From positions 1-6,595 of the forward strand of contig JAHFBU010000096.1 of NCBI GenBank assembly GCA_023249795.1: 6,595 nt of DNA, given 5' to 3'. This DNA is from Syntrophaceae bacterium. Its GTDB lineage: Bacteria > Desulfobacterota > Syntrophia > Syntrophales > UBA5619. A model generated the notes under the pieces. It saw nothing but the letters and a program-made list of their open reading frames with translations, had not been told where the DNA came from and did no database searches. Shown piece after piece: positions 1 through 5,203 of the stretch (position 1 is the first letter of the stretch; every line of letters starts with the position of its first letter). Position numbers and translations under genes: made by a program.

Positions 1-120
1 GTGGAGCCGCCCGTCGTCCAGCAGGGACCGGGTTCGGGAATAAACCGGATCAGTCGGCAGCGGGCGCGCAAGCCAGGCGGGTTTTCGGAGGGGCTTCGGT
101 TGTGGTTGAACCGGTTTCAT
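1..120 (-). CDS. lipA: Lipoyl synthase, N-terminal 40 codons (cut by left window edge)
   Basis: Radical-SAM lipoyl synthase inserts two sulfurs into protein-bound octanoyl groups to give lipoyl-lysine, the cofactor carried by GcvH. Only the N-terminus is in the window, 40 in-frame codons without a stop. Residues 12-20 (RKPAWLARP), the following LPTDPVYSRTRSLL (21-34) and the closing GRLH match the conserved LipA leader that comes just before its first cysteine cluster. The Fe-S and radical-SAM cysteines would lie beyond the edge and cannot be checked. Tandem ATG codons occur at 123-121 and 120-118. AGGA (128-125) is 1 base from the first and 4 from the second, so I chose the second. The gene lies 22 bases after the gcvPB stop with no terminator between, so it is probably the last visible gene of the gcv operon. 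The identification rests on a short segment, but the pattern is distinctive. Confidence 0.85.
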   Translation of the reverse strand, partial: MKPVQPQPKPLRKPAWLARPLPTDPVYSRTRSLLDDGRLH

Positions 121-142
121 CATTTCCTGCGGAAGCCTCTCA

Positions 143-1600
143 TTACCCGGCAAGGCAGGGGGTCCGGGCCGCCGCGGTTTCGTCGAGCCGTTTTACCTTG
201 CAGCGCGTCGGCGCATCTTTCAGCGCGCCGGGATTCTCCGTGGTCTCGCGGATCACGGACCGGAAGGCCTCGATGAATTGGTCGAGATCCTCCTTCGTCT
301 CCGTCTCCGTGGGCTCGATCATGATCGCGCCGTGAACCACGAGCGGGAAATAGATCGTCGGCGGATGATACCCGTAATCGATGAGGCGCTTGGCCATCTC
401 GAGTGTCGTGATCCCGCTTTCCTTCTGGTTCTGGTCGGAGAAGACGCACTCGTGCATGCAGGGGCCATCGTAAGCGGCGTGCAACACGTCTTTCAGCTTC
501 TCCCGAACGTAGTTTGCGTTCAGGACCGCAAGGCGGCTTGCTGCCTTAAGCCCGTCCGGACCCATGCTGAGGATGTAGGCGTAGGCCCTGAGCAGAATGC
601 CGAAATGGCCGTGAAAGGCCATCATGCGACCGACGGATTCCGGGTGGTCCTCGCATAGCTCATACATCCCGTTCTTTTCGACGACGCGGGGGACAGGAAG
701 AAACCGGGCGAGATCCGTCCGGACGGCCACGGGACCTGCGCCGGGGCCGCCGCCGCCGTGAGGGGTGGAGAAGGTCTTGTGGAGGTTCAGGTGTAGAATA
801 TCCACGCCGATCTCCCCCGGCCTCACGATACCGAGGACGGCGTTCATATTGGCCCCGTCGCCGTAGACGAGGCCGCCCCGGTCGTGGACGATGCGGGCGA
901 TCTCGCGAATGTTCGCCTCGAAGAGACCCAGGGTGTTGGGGTTGGTGATCATGATCCCCGCCGTGTCGGTGTCCATCAGCGCCTCCACGGTCTCCGGGAG
1001 GATGACGCCGTCCGGACCGGAGGGGACCGGGACGGGGGCGTAACCGCAGAGAGCGGCGCTCGCCGGATTCGTCCCGTGCGCCGTGTCGGGGATCAGGATC
1101 TTCGTGCGCTGCTTCCCCCGGCTGCGGTGGTATGCGTGAACAATCAGCATCCCCGTCAGCTCACCGTGGGCGCCGGCCGCCGGTTGCAGCGTCACCGCAT
1201 CGAGGCCGGTGATCTCGGCCAGGAACCGCTCCAGATCGAACATCAGTCGCAGCGCCCCCTGAGACAAAGCGGACGGCAGCAGCGGATGGGCGGCGGCGAA
1301 CCCCCGAAGGCCCGCCAACTTCTCGTTGATCTTCGGGTTGTACTTCATCGTGCAGGAGCCGAGCGGATAGAGGCCCGTGTCCACCCCGAAGTTCCAGGTG
1401 GAGAGCCGGGTGTAATGGCGGACCACCTCAATCTCGGCAAGATCCGGGAAATCGGGTCCGTCGCCCGTCAGCTCCGCTGGCAGTGGATTTCGCGGCACAT
1501 CGCCCGCGGGCATCGAGAAGCCGCGTCGTCCCTTCTTGCCCCGCTCCCAGAGGAGCGGTTCGTTCAGGATGAGTCCCGTCGTTGCGTTCGGTTCGCTCAT
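143..1600 (-). CDS. gcvPB: Glycine dehydrogenase (decarboxylating) subunit 2, P-protein beta subunit
   Basis: This is the PLP-binding half of the two-subunit P protein. With GcvPA it decarboxylates glycine and transfers the aminomethyl group to lipoyl-GcvH in the cytoplasm. The protein is 485 aa, the usual length. Visible motifs are NEPLLWERGKKGRRG (13-27), GLYPLGSCTMKYNPK (76-90), the pocket segment PDTAHGTNPASA (171-182), YGDGANMNAVLG (246-257) and LNLHKTFSTPHGGGGPG (271-287), where Lys275 is expected to form the Schiff base with PLP. The C-terminus ends in the family-typical RLDET sequence. The start is ATG at 1600-1598, preceded by a near-perfect GGAGGTGA (1612-1605). It overlaps the gcvPA stop in an ATGA arrangement, which implies translational coupling. 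The reading frame stays open for 228 codons upstream of this start, inside gcvPA. That extension shows no P-protein sequence and is an out-of-frame shadow of gcvPA. The stop is TAA. Confidence 0.97.
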   Translation of the reverse strand: MSEPNATTGLILNEPLLWERGKKGRRGFSMPAGDVPRNPLPAELTGDGPDFPDLAEIEVVRHYTRLSTWNFGVDTGLYPLGSCTMKYNPKINEKLAGLRGFAAAHPLLPSALSQGALRLMFDLERFLAEITGLDAVTLQPAAGAHGELTGMLIVHAYHRSRGKQRTKILIPDTAHGTNPASAALCGYAPVPVPSGPDGVILPETVEALMDTDTAGIMITNPNTLGLFEANIREIARIVHDRGGLVYGDGANMNAVLGIVRPGEIGVDILHLNLHKTFSTPHGGGGPGAGPVAVRTDLARFLPVPRVVEKNGMYELCEDHPESVGRMMAFHGHFGILLRAYAYILSMGPDGLKAASRLAVLNANYVREKLKDVLHAAYDGPCMHECVFSDQNQKESGITTLEMAKRLIDYGYHPPTIYFPLVVHGAIMIEPTETETKEDLDQFIEAFRSVIRETTENPGALKDAPTRCKVKRLDETAAARTPCLAG

Positions 1601-2928
1601 GCCGTCACCTCCCGGACCAGCCGGTCCATCCCCTCCCGGCCGCACGTCTCCGTGACGCAGATCAGGCCGTAATCGGCCAGTTCCGGATAATGGGCTCCCA
1701 GCGGCAGACCGGCCACGATCTTCCGGTCCATGAGCCGCCGGTGGCCGGCGTCGAAGCCGCCGGGAAAGCCGACGACAAATTCGTTGAACGTGGGTCCGGA
1801 AAAGCGGAGTGCGCAGCCCGCATCCTTCAGCGCGTTCTTGAGATATTCCGCCTTGTCGTGGTTGAGGGAGGCCAGTTCCCGGATGCCCATTCCCCCGACA
1901 GAGGCCATATACATCGCGGCGGCAAGGGCGTTGAGGCTGTTGTTGGAGCAGATGTTCGAGGTCGCCTTCTCGCGGCGGATGTGCTGCTCCCGCGTCGAGA
2001 GCGTAAGCACGAAACCGCGCTTCCCGTCGCGGTCCTTCGTCTTTCCGACGAGGCGTCCGGGCAGGTTGCGCATGAATGGTTTGCGGCTGGCAAGCATGCC
2101 CAGGGCCGGTCCTCCGAAAGAGCGGGGGATGCCCAGGCTCTGCCCCTCTCCGGCGACGATGTCGGCCCCCTGGCTTCCCGGACTCTTCAAAAGCCCGAAG
2201 GCCAGCGCCTCGGTGAAGCATGAGACCATCAGCGCGCCGCCGGAATGGGCACAGTCCGCCGCGGCCTGCACATCCTCGATGCAACCGAAGAAGTTCGGCG
2301 ACTGCACGGCGACGGCGGCCAGATCCTGAACCCCGTCCAGAAAGCCAAGATCGGTGAGACCCGTTTCGAGAAAGGGGATTTCGAGGAGTTCATAGCCGGT
2401 GGGGGCAAAGTAAGTCCGGACGACCTGCCGGTAGTGAGGATGGATCGCGCGGGAGAGGGCCGCTTTCTTCCGTCCGGTGATGCGGACCGCCATCAGCAGC
2501 GCCTCGGCCAGCGCCGTCGCGCCGTCATAGTGGGAGGCCGTGGCGACATCCATTCCCAAGAGGCGGGTCGTCAGCGTCTGGTATTCGTAGATTCCCTGCA
2601 GCGTCCCCTGAAGCATCTCCGGCTGGTAGGGCGTATAGGAGGTCACAAATTCGGAACGGCCTAAAAGCGATGAAACCGTCGCGGGAATGTAATGGTCGTA
2701 GCTTCCGGCTCCCAGAAACAGCGCGTATTCCGGAGAGACGGCCATCCGGGTGGCCAGGCCCCCGACGTGATCCTCCAGCGCCCACTCGCTCATCGCCCCC
2801 GGAAGATTCAACTCTCCGCCGAAACGACAATCCGCCGGAACCGCCGCGAAGAGGTCGTCGAGATCCGTGAGGCCGACCGTGCCGAGCATGGCGGCGATAT
2901 CCTCACCGGTGTGCGGCAGGTAACGCAT
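1597..2928 (-). CDS. gcvPA: Glycine dehydrogenase (decarboxylating) subunit 1, P-protein alpha subunit
   Basis: Partner of GcvPB in the split P protein found in Firmicutes, Thermus, archaea and many Desulfobacterota. It corresponds to the N-terminal half of the fused GcvP of E. coli. It has the PLP-transferase fold but no PLP lysine. The length, 443 aa, is normal. Diagnostic segments are MRYLPHT at the N-terminus, FLGAGSYDHYIP (71-82), EFVTSYTPYQPEMLQG (93-108), EGQSLGIPRSFGGP (261-274), GRLVGKT (291-297) and STREQHIRREKATSNICSNN (311-330). The ATG directly abuts the gcvH stop (TAGATG, zero spacing). AAGGGGGA (2942-2935) inside the gcvH 3' end serves as its ribosome binding site, about 6 bases upstream. 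Its TGA overlaps the gcvPB ATG. The two subunits are therefore probably made in step from one message. Confidence 0.97.
   Translation of the reverse strand: MRYLPHTGEDIAAMLGTVGLTDLDDLFAAVPADCRFGGELNLPGAMSEWALEDHVGGLATRMAVSPEYALFLGAGSYDHYIPATVSSLLGRSEFVTSYTPYQPEMLQGTLQGIYEYQTLTTRLLGMDVATASHYDGATALAEALLMAVRITGRKKAALSRAIHPHYRQVVRTYFAPTGYELLEIPFLETGLTDLGFLDGVQDLAAVAVQSPNFFGCIEDVQAAADCAHSGGALMVSCFTEALAFGLLKSPGSQGADIVAGEGQSLGIPRSFGGPALGMLASRKPFMRNLPGRLVGKTKDRDGKRGFVLTLSTREQHIRREKATSNICSNNSLNALAAAMYMASVGGMGIRELASLNHDKAEYLKNALKDAGCALRFSGPTFNEFVVGFPGGFDAGHRRLMDRKIVAGLPLGAHYPELADYGLICVTETCGREGMDRLVREVTA
1605..1612 (-). promoter_or_regulatory. Ribosome binding site deciding the gcvPB start
   Basis: The minus strand reads GGAGGTGA four bases before the ATG of gcvPB, inside the last codons of gcvPA. 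It is almost a full anti-Shine-Dalgarno complement. It fixes the start within a frame that is open much further upstream, and supports translational coupling through the ATGA overlap. Confidence 0.8.
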
Positions 2929-3333
2929 CTACGCTCCCCCTTTCAAACGGGCGCGGTAGGCCTCCGCCGTCAGGAGCTTCGAGAAGGCCGCGGGATCATC
3001 TGGTTTCACCAGGATCATCCACCCGCCGCCGTAGGGGTTCTGATTCAGGAGGGCGGGGTCATCGCCCAGGGGACCGTTGACTTCGGCAACCTCCCCTGAA
3101 AGCGGCATGAAGCACTCGGAGACCGATTTCACCGATTCCACCGTGGCAAAGATCGCCCCCTGCGCGATGCGGGCTCCGACGGCCGGAAGCTCCACATAAA
3201 CGATATCCCCGAGCTGATCCTGCGCGTAATCGCTGATCCCCACGCGCACCAGATCGCCTTCCGACGCGACCCATTCATGATCGGCGCTGTAACGGAGTTC
3301 CTCCGGCAATGCAACTTCCTCAATGTTTTTCAT
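2929..3333 (-). CDS. gcvH: Glycine cleavage system H protein (lipoyl carrier)
   Basis: Small cytoplasmic lipoyl-domain protein that shuttles the aminomethyl intermediate between P, T and L proteins. It is 134 aa from the chosen start, within the usual 125-135. Visible are the N-terminal RYSADHEW segment, GISDYAQDQLGDIVYVELP, and the lipoylation motif ATVESVKSVSE. The modified lysine is Lys69, counted from the start chosen here. After it come LSGEVAEVN and the GGGWMILVK strand. Tandem ATG codons lie at 3336-3334 and 3333-3331. GAGGAGG (3344-3338) is only 1 base from the first but 4 from the second, so the second is preferred; the first would add one Met. The gene lies 22 bases after gcvT and touches gcvPA. 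Its lipoylation probably depends on the lipA at the operon's end. The stop is TAG. Confidence 0.96.
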   Translation of the reverse strand: MKNIEEVALPEELRYSADHEWVASEGDLVRVGISDYAQDQLGDIVYVELPAVGARIAQGAIFATVESVKSVSECFMPLSGEVAEVNGPLGDDPALLNQNPYGGGWMILVKPDDPAAFSKLLTAEAYRARLKGGA

Positions 3334-3337
3334 CATT

Positions 3338-3344
3338 CCTCCTC
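3338..3344 (-). promoter_or_regulatory. Ribosome binding site of gcvH (chooses between two ATGs)
   Basis: GAGGAGG on the minus strand sits in the 22-base gcvT-gcvH gap. Spacing is 1 base to the first ATG and 4 to the second of a tandem ATGATG. The second is the more workable start. Confidence 0.65.
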
Positions 3345-3358
3345 GATCCTATATAGAT

Positions 3359-4636
3359 TCATGCCGGGCAAATCCGGCATCCGGACCCCTGGATTCCCTC
3401 TTCCGCGGGAATGACCGCCTCAAGGACGGGTTTGGCCTGTACGGTTTCCGGAGGGACAGGGACTTTTTCGGAACGCAGATGATACGCAACCGCGACGGCT
3501 TCAACCCTGTTTCCCCGGATCTCGATCTCCACCGGATCGCCCCTCCGGAGGCGGCTGTCCACCAGCATCAGCCCGATGGCCCGCATCTCCCGCGCGCCTG
3601 CCGCATTCCAGAAGGGGACCATCGTCCCGCTCGTCACGAAACCGACCTCATTTTCGCCCCGGAAAACCCGAAAGCCCGCACGGGCGATCCCCCTTCCCCG
3701 GAGGGCGAAAGGCATGATAATCCGCGGCAGATCCCCGATCGACGAGTAATCTCCAGCCTGGATCTTCTTCAAGGCGGCAGACTGGACCGCGAGGGGCTCC
3801 CTTCCGACGAACGCCCCCTTCAGCGGGGAAAAACTGACGGCAAAACGGGCCAGGGATGAGGCGAAGATCGGTATCTCCGCTCCGGTCGGATCCTTGCCCA
3901 ACTCATGGCCGAAAAGGGGAAGTCCCGCTTCGAGACGCAGCGTGTCGCGCGCACCCAGACCCACCGGCGCCGCCCCCTTTTCCAACAGGAGATCCCATAA
4001 CCACGGGGCATCGGCGGCGGCGAGAAAACATTCAAAGCCCAGGGGCTCCCCCGTGTAGCCGGTTCGGGAAACAAGAATCCGCCGCTCCCCCGCGGTCACG
4101 GTGCCAAGGGCGTTCTTGAGAGGCCGCGGCAGAGCGCCGCCGGTGATCACCTCCTCCAGAATGGTCTGGGAGCGCGGCCCCTGAAGCGAGATCATCGCCA
4201 TCGATTCGGAGACCTCTTCCATTTGGACATCGGGGAACAGGGAGAGCATCTGCGACAGATACCGCCAATCCGCCTCGCGGTTGGAGGCATTGACCACCAA
4301 GAGGTATTCGTCCGGCGTAAAGCGGTAGAGATAGGCATCGTCGAGGGCGCCCCCGCGGTCATTGGGGATCTTCGTGTACTGTGCAAAACCGATATCCAGG
4401 GCGGCTGCATTGTTGGAAAGAAGATGCTGAAGGAAGTGGAGCGCCCCGGCGCCGCGGACGATAAACCGCCCCATGTGGGAGACGTCGAAGAGACCGGCCG
4501 ATTTGCGCGTGGCGAGGTGTTCCTCCACGATTCCCGTGCGATACTGGAGCGGCATATGCCAGCCGCCGAAATCGACCATGGTTGCGCCCTGGGCGACATG
4601 TCTTTCATGCAGAACGGTTTTCAGAAGTTCGCTCAT
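3359..4636 (-). CDS. gcvT: Glycine cleavage system T protein (aminomethyltransferase), with extended C-terminus
   Basis: Transfers the methylene group from aminomethyl-lipoyl-GcvH to tetrahydrofolate, releasing ammonia. Family features: TMVDFGGWHMPLQY (19-32), LFDVSHMGR (49-57), GGALDDAYLYRF (95-106) with the Asp99-Asp100 pair where the catalytic aspartate lies, LVVNASN (113-119), ISLQGPRSQ (149-157), SRTGYTGEPLGFE (190-202), VGLGARDTLRLEAGLPLFGHEL (225-246), VTSGTMVPFW (334-343) and the closing AYHLRSE (384-390). At 425 aa it is longer than the usual 360-375. Part is an insert around 285-308. Part is a C-terminal tail whose last 20 residues (about 406-425) come from a dispersed repeat (see the repeat entry), so they are unlikely to belong to the enzyme fold. 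The start ATG is supported by AAGGGG (4648-4643) 6 bases upstream, overlapping the TAA of the regulator gene 10 bases away. The stop TGA lies at the edge of a hairpin. Confidence 0.95.
   Translation of the reverse strand: MSELLKTVLHERHVAQGATMVDFGGWHMPLQYRTGIVEEHLATRKSAGLFDVSHMGRFIVRGAGALHFLQHLLSNNAAALDIGFAQYTKIPNDRGGALDDAYLYRFTPDEYLLVVNASNREADWRYLSQMLSLFPDVQMEEVSESMAMISLQGPRSQTILEEVITGGALPRPLKNALGTVTAGERRILVSRTGYTGEPLGFECFLAAADAPWLWDLLLEKGAAPVGLGARDTLRLEAGLPLFGHELGKDPTGAEIPIFASSLARFAVSFSPLKGAFVGREPLAVQSAALKKIQAGDYSSIGDLPRIIMPFALRGRGIARAGFRVFRGENEVGFVTSGTMVPFWNAAGAREMRAIGLMLVDSRLRRGDPVEIEIRGNRVEAVAVAYHLRSEKVPVPPETVQAKPVLEAVIPAEEGIQGSGCRICPA
3361..3380 (-). other. Perfect hairpin at the gcvT stop codon
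   Basis: A 7-base perfect inverted repeat, ATGCCGG / CCGGCAT, with a 6-base loop covers the last codons and part of the stop codon of gcvT, just before the gcvT-gcvH gap. There is no T-run after it on either strand, so it is not a standard intrinsic terminator. It could be part of the adjacent repeat element, or a mid-operon RNA structure affecting decay or the relative yield of gcvT and the downstream genes. Its function is inferred; the pairing is directly visible. Confidence 0.6.
3383..3416. repeat. Dispersed palindromic repeat of the 'LDSRFRGND / VIPAxAGIQ' type overlapping the gcvT 3' end
   Basis: The plus strand reads CTGGATTCCCTCTTCCGCGG then GAATGACC. When translated, this gives LDSLFRGND on the plus strand and VIPAEEGIQG on the minus strand. 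These are the signature peptides of a common intergenic palindromic repeat in several proteobacterial and related genomes, whose core is an ATTCCCGC...GCGGGAAT stem. Here the arms ATTCCC (3393-3398) and GGGAAT (3407-3412) are intact, while the inner stem has one substitution (T for G at 3399). The family resemblance is from memory, not from a search. Only one copy is present in the window. It supplies the last codons of gcvT. Confidence 0.65.
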
Positions 4637-4646
4637 GTTTTTCCCC

Positions 4647-5090
4647 TTACAGAATGTACGGCACCTTCAGATTGTATGACTTGTAAACCACGAAGGTCTC
4701 CGCGGATTGAACATCAGGGATCTTGGAGACCTGCTCCGTGTAGAATTCCAGCAGATCGTACGTATCGTTCAGCAGAACCGTCAGGATCAGGTCATACCGC
4801 CCCGTCACAACGCAAACGGAGACGACCCCCTTTAGCCGACTGAACGCTTTCCCTTTCTTGACAAGGTCCATCGCGCCCAGTTTGATCCCGACCATGATCA
4901 GCCGGTGTCCGGGAACGGCCTCGGGATCCACCAGCCCGGCGACATCGAGCACCCCTTCCTCGGTCAGTCGGTTGACCCTTGCCCGCACCGTGTTTTCCGT
5001 GATAGAGAGCTCTTCGGCGATCTTTTGAAAAGACTTCCTTCCCACACGCAGATGCTTGATGATGGCGAGGTTGGTTTCGTCGATTTTCAT
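4647..5090 (-). CDS. Lrp/AsnC-family transcriptional regulator, probable regulator of the gcv genes
   Basis: Feast/famine-type DNA-binding protein of 147 aa, standard for the single-domain-pair form. The N-terminal helix-turn-helix spans about residues 4-50, with MKIDETNLAIIKHL leading into the recognition part FQKIAEELSITENTVRARVNRLTEEGVL. A linker leads to the RAM (amino-acid sensing) domain, about 63-140, with VGIKL, the TGRYDLILTVLLND strand-turn and the closing ETFVVYKSYN. Such proteins usually assemble as octamers or hexadecamers and respond to amino acids; the effector cannot be read from the sequence. As first gene of the gcv operon and divergent from lpd, it probably regulates both units and itself. 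Tandem ATGs lie at 5093-5091 and 5090-5088. AAGGGAG (5102-5096) is 2 bases from the first and 5 from the second, so the second is chosen. The stop TAA overlaps the gcvT ribosome binding site. Confidence 0.93.
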   Translation of the reverse strand: MKIDETNLAIIKHLRVGRKSFQKIAEELSITENTVRARVNRLTEEGVLDVAGLVDPEAVPGHRLIMVGIKLGAMDLVKKGKAFSRLKGVVSVCVVTGRYDLILTVLLNDTYDLLEFYTEQVSKIPDVQSAETFVVYKSYNLKVPYIL

Positions 5091-5110
5091 CATTTCTCCC
5101 TTGCGATGGG

Positions 5111-5139
5111 GATATACGGTTTATTGATCGTTTTGTCAA
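5111..5139 (-). promoter_or_regulatory. Candidate sigma70-type promoter of the lrp-gcv-lipA operon
   Basis: On the minus strand a perfect TTGACA (-35, 5139-5134) is followed after exactly 17 bases by TATATC (-10, 5116-5111), which matches four of six consensus bases. Transcription would start near 5104, leaving a leader of only about a dozen bases that still holds the AAGGGAG ribosome binding site. No other comparable promoter is seen in the minus-strand run, so this could drive the whole operon. Confidence 0.55.
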
Positions 5140-5183
5140 TTATTTATCGACTTATCATTGTTTACATGAAAATTGTTTGATAA
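5123..5183. promoter_or_regulatory. AT-rich divergent control region with inverted repeats (candidate Lrp operators)
   Basis: The stretch between the regulator and lpd is strikingly AT-rich against GC-rich genes. It has two perfect short inverted repeats. ATTGA (5123-5127) / TCAAT (5136-5140) overlaps the -35 of the operon promoter. TTATCA (5152-5157) / TGATAA (5178-5183) lies just before the lpd ribosome binding site. The latter encloses a direct repeat ATTGTTT at 5157-5163 and 5172-5178, 15 bases apart. Lrp-family proteins bind degenerate AT-rich palindromes at several phased sites, so the placement suits autoregulation and control of both directions. Binding is inferred. Confidence 0.4.
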
Positions 5184-5191
5184 TGCGCGAT

Positions 5192-5199
5192 GGGAGGGA
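5192..5199 (+). promoter_or_regulatory. Ribosome binding site deciding the lpd start
   Basis: GGGAGGGA lies 4 bases before the ATG at 5204. It favours that start over the upstream in-frame TTG (5177) and ATG (5183), which have no such signal. The protein starting at 5204 begins just ahead of the FAD-binding strand, as usual in this family. Confidence 0.75.
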
Positions 5200-5203
5200 T
5201 TTC

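Noticed and set aside
121..142. Terminator between gcvPB and lipA
   Set aside because: The 22-base gap has no stem-loop or T-run.
884..2223. Long plus-strand frames antisense to gcvPA and gcvPB
   Set aside because: These are GC-rich shadow frames opposite well-recognised genes, with no recognisable domains and no ribosome binding sites of note.
1601..2284. A 228-codon upstream in-frame extension of gcvPB on the minus strand
   Set aside because: It lies wholly inside gcvPA in another frame, has no P-protein similarity and low-complexity Arg/Gly-rich composition. The true start has an excellent ribosome binding site at 1605-1612.
3323..3859. Plus-strand frame containing LDSLFRGND
   Set aside because: This is the translated palindromic repeat plus antisense of gcvT, not a gene.
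5158..5184. A plus-strand promoter for lpd (TTGTTT, 15 bases, GATAAT)
   Set aside because: The -35 match is weak, the spacer is short, and the start would fall almost on the ribosome binding site. lpd must have a promoter in this region, but I cannot place it with confidence.
5094..5203. Glycine riboswitch upstream of the gcv genes
   Set aside because: The leader expected from the promoter is only about a dozen bases, the whole gap is about 110 AT-rich bases, and the lrp-gcvT gap is 10 bases. There is no room for an aptamer, and none of its conserved GC-rich stems is seen.
5177..5203. TTG (5177) or ATG (5183) as the lpd start
   Set aside because: Neither has a ribosome binding site at a proper distance, and the extra residues are not family-like. 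GGGAGGGA before 5204 decides.
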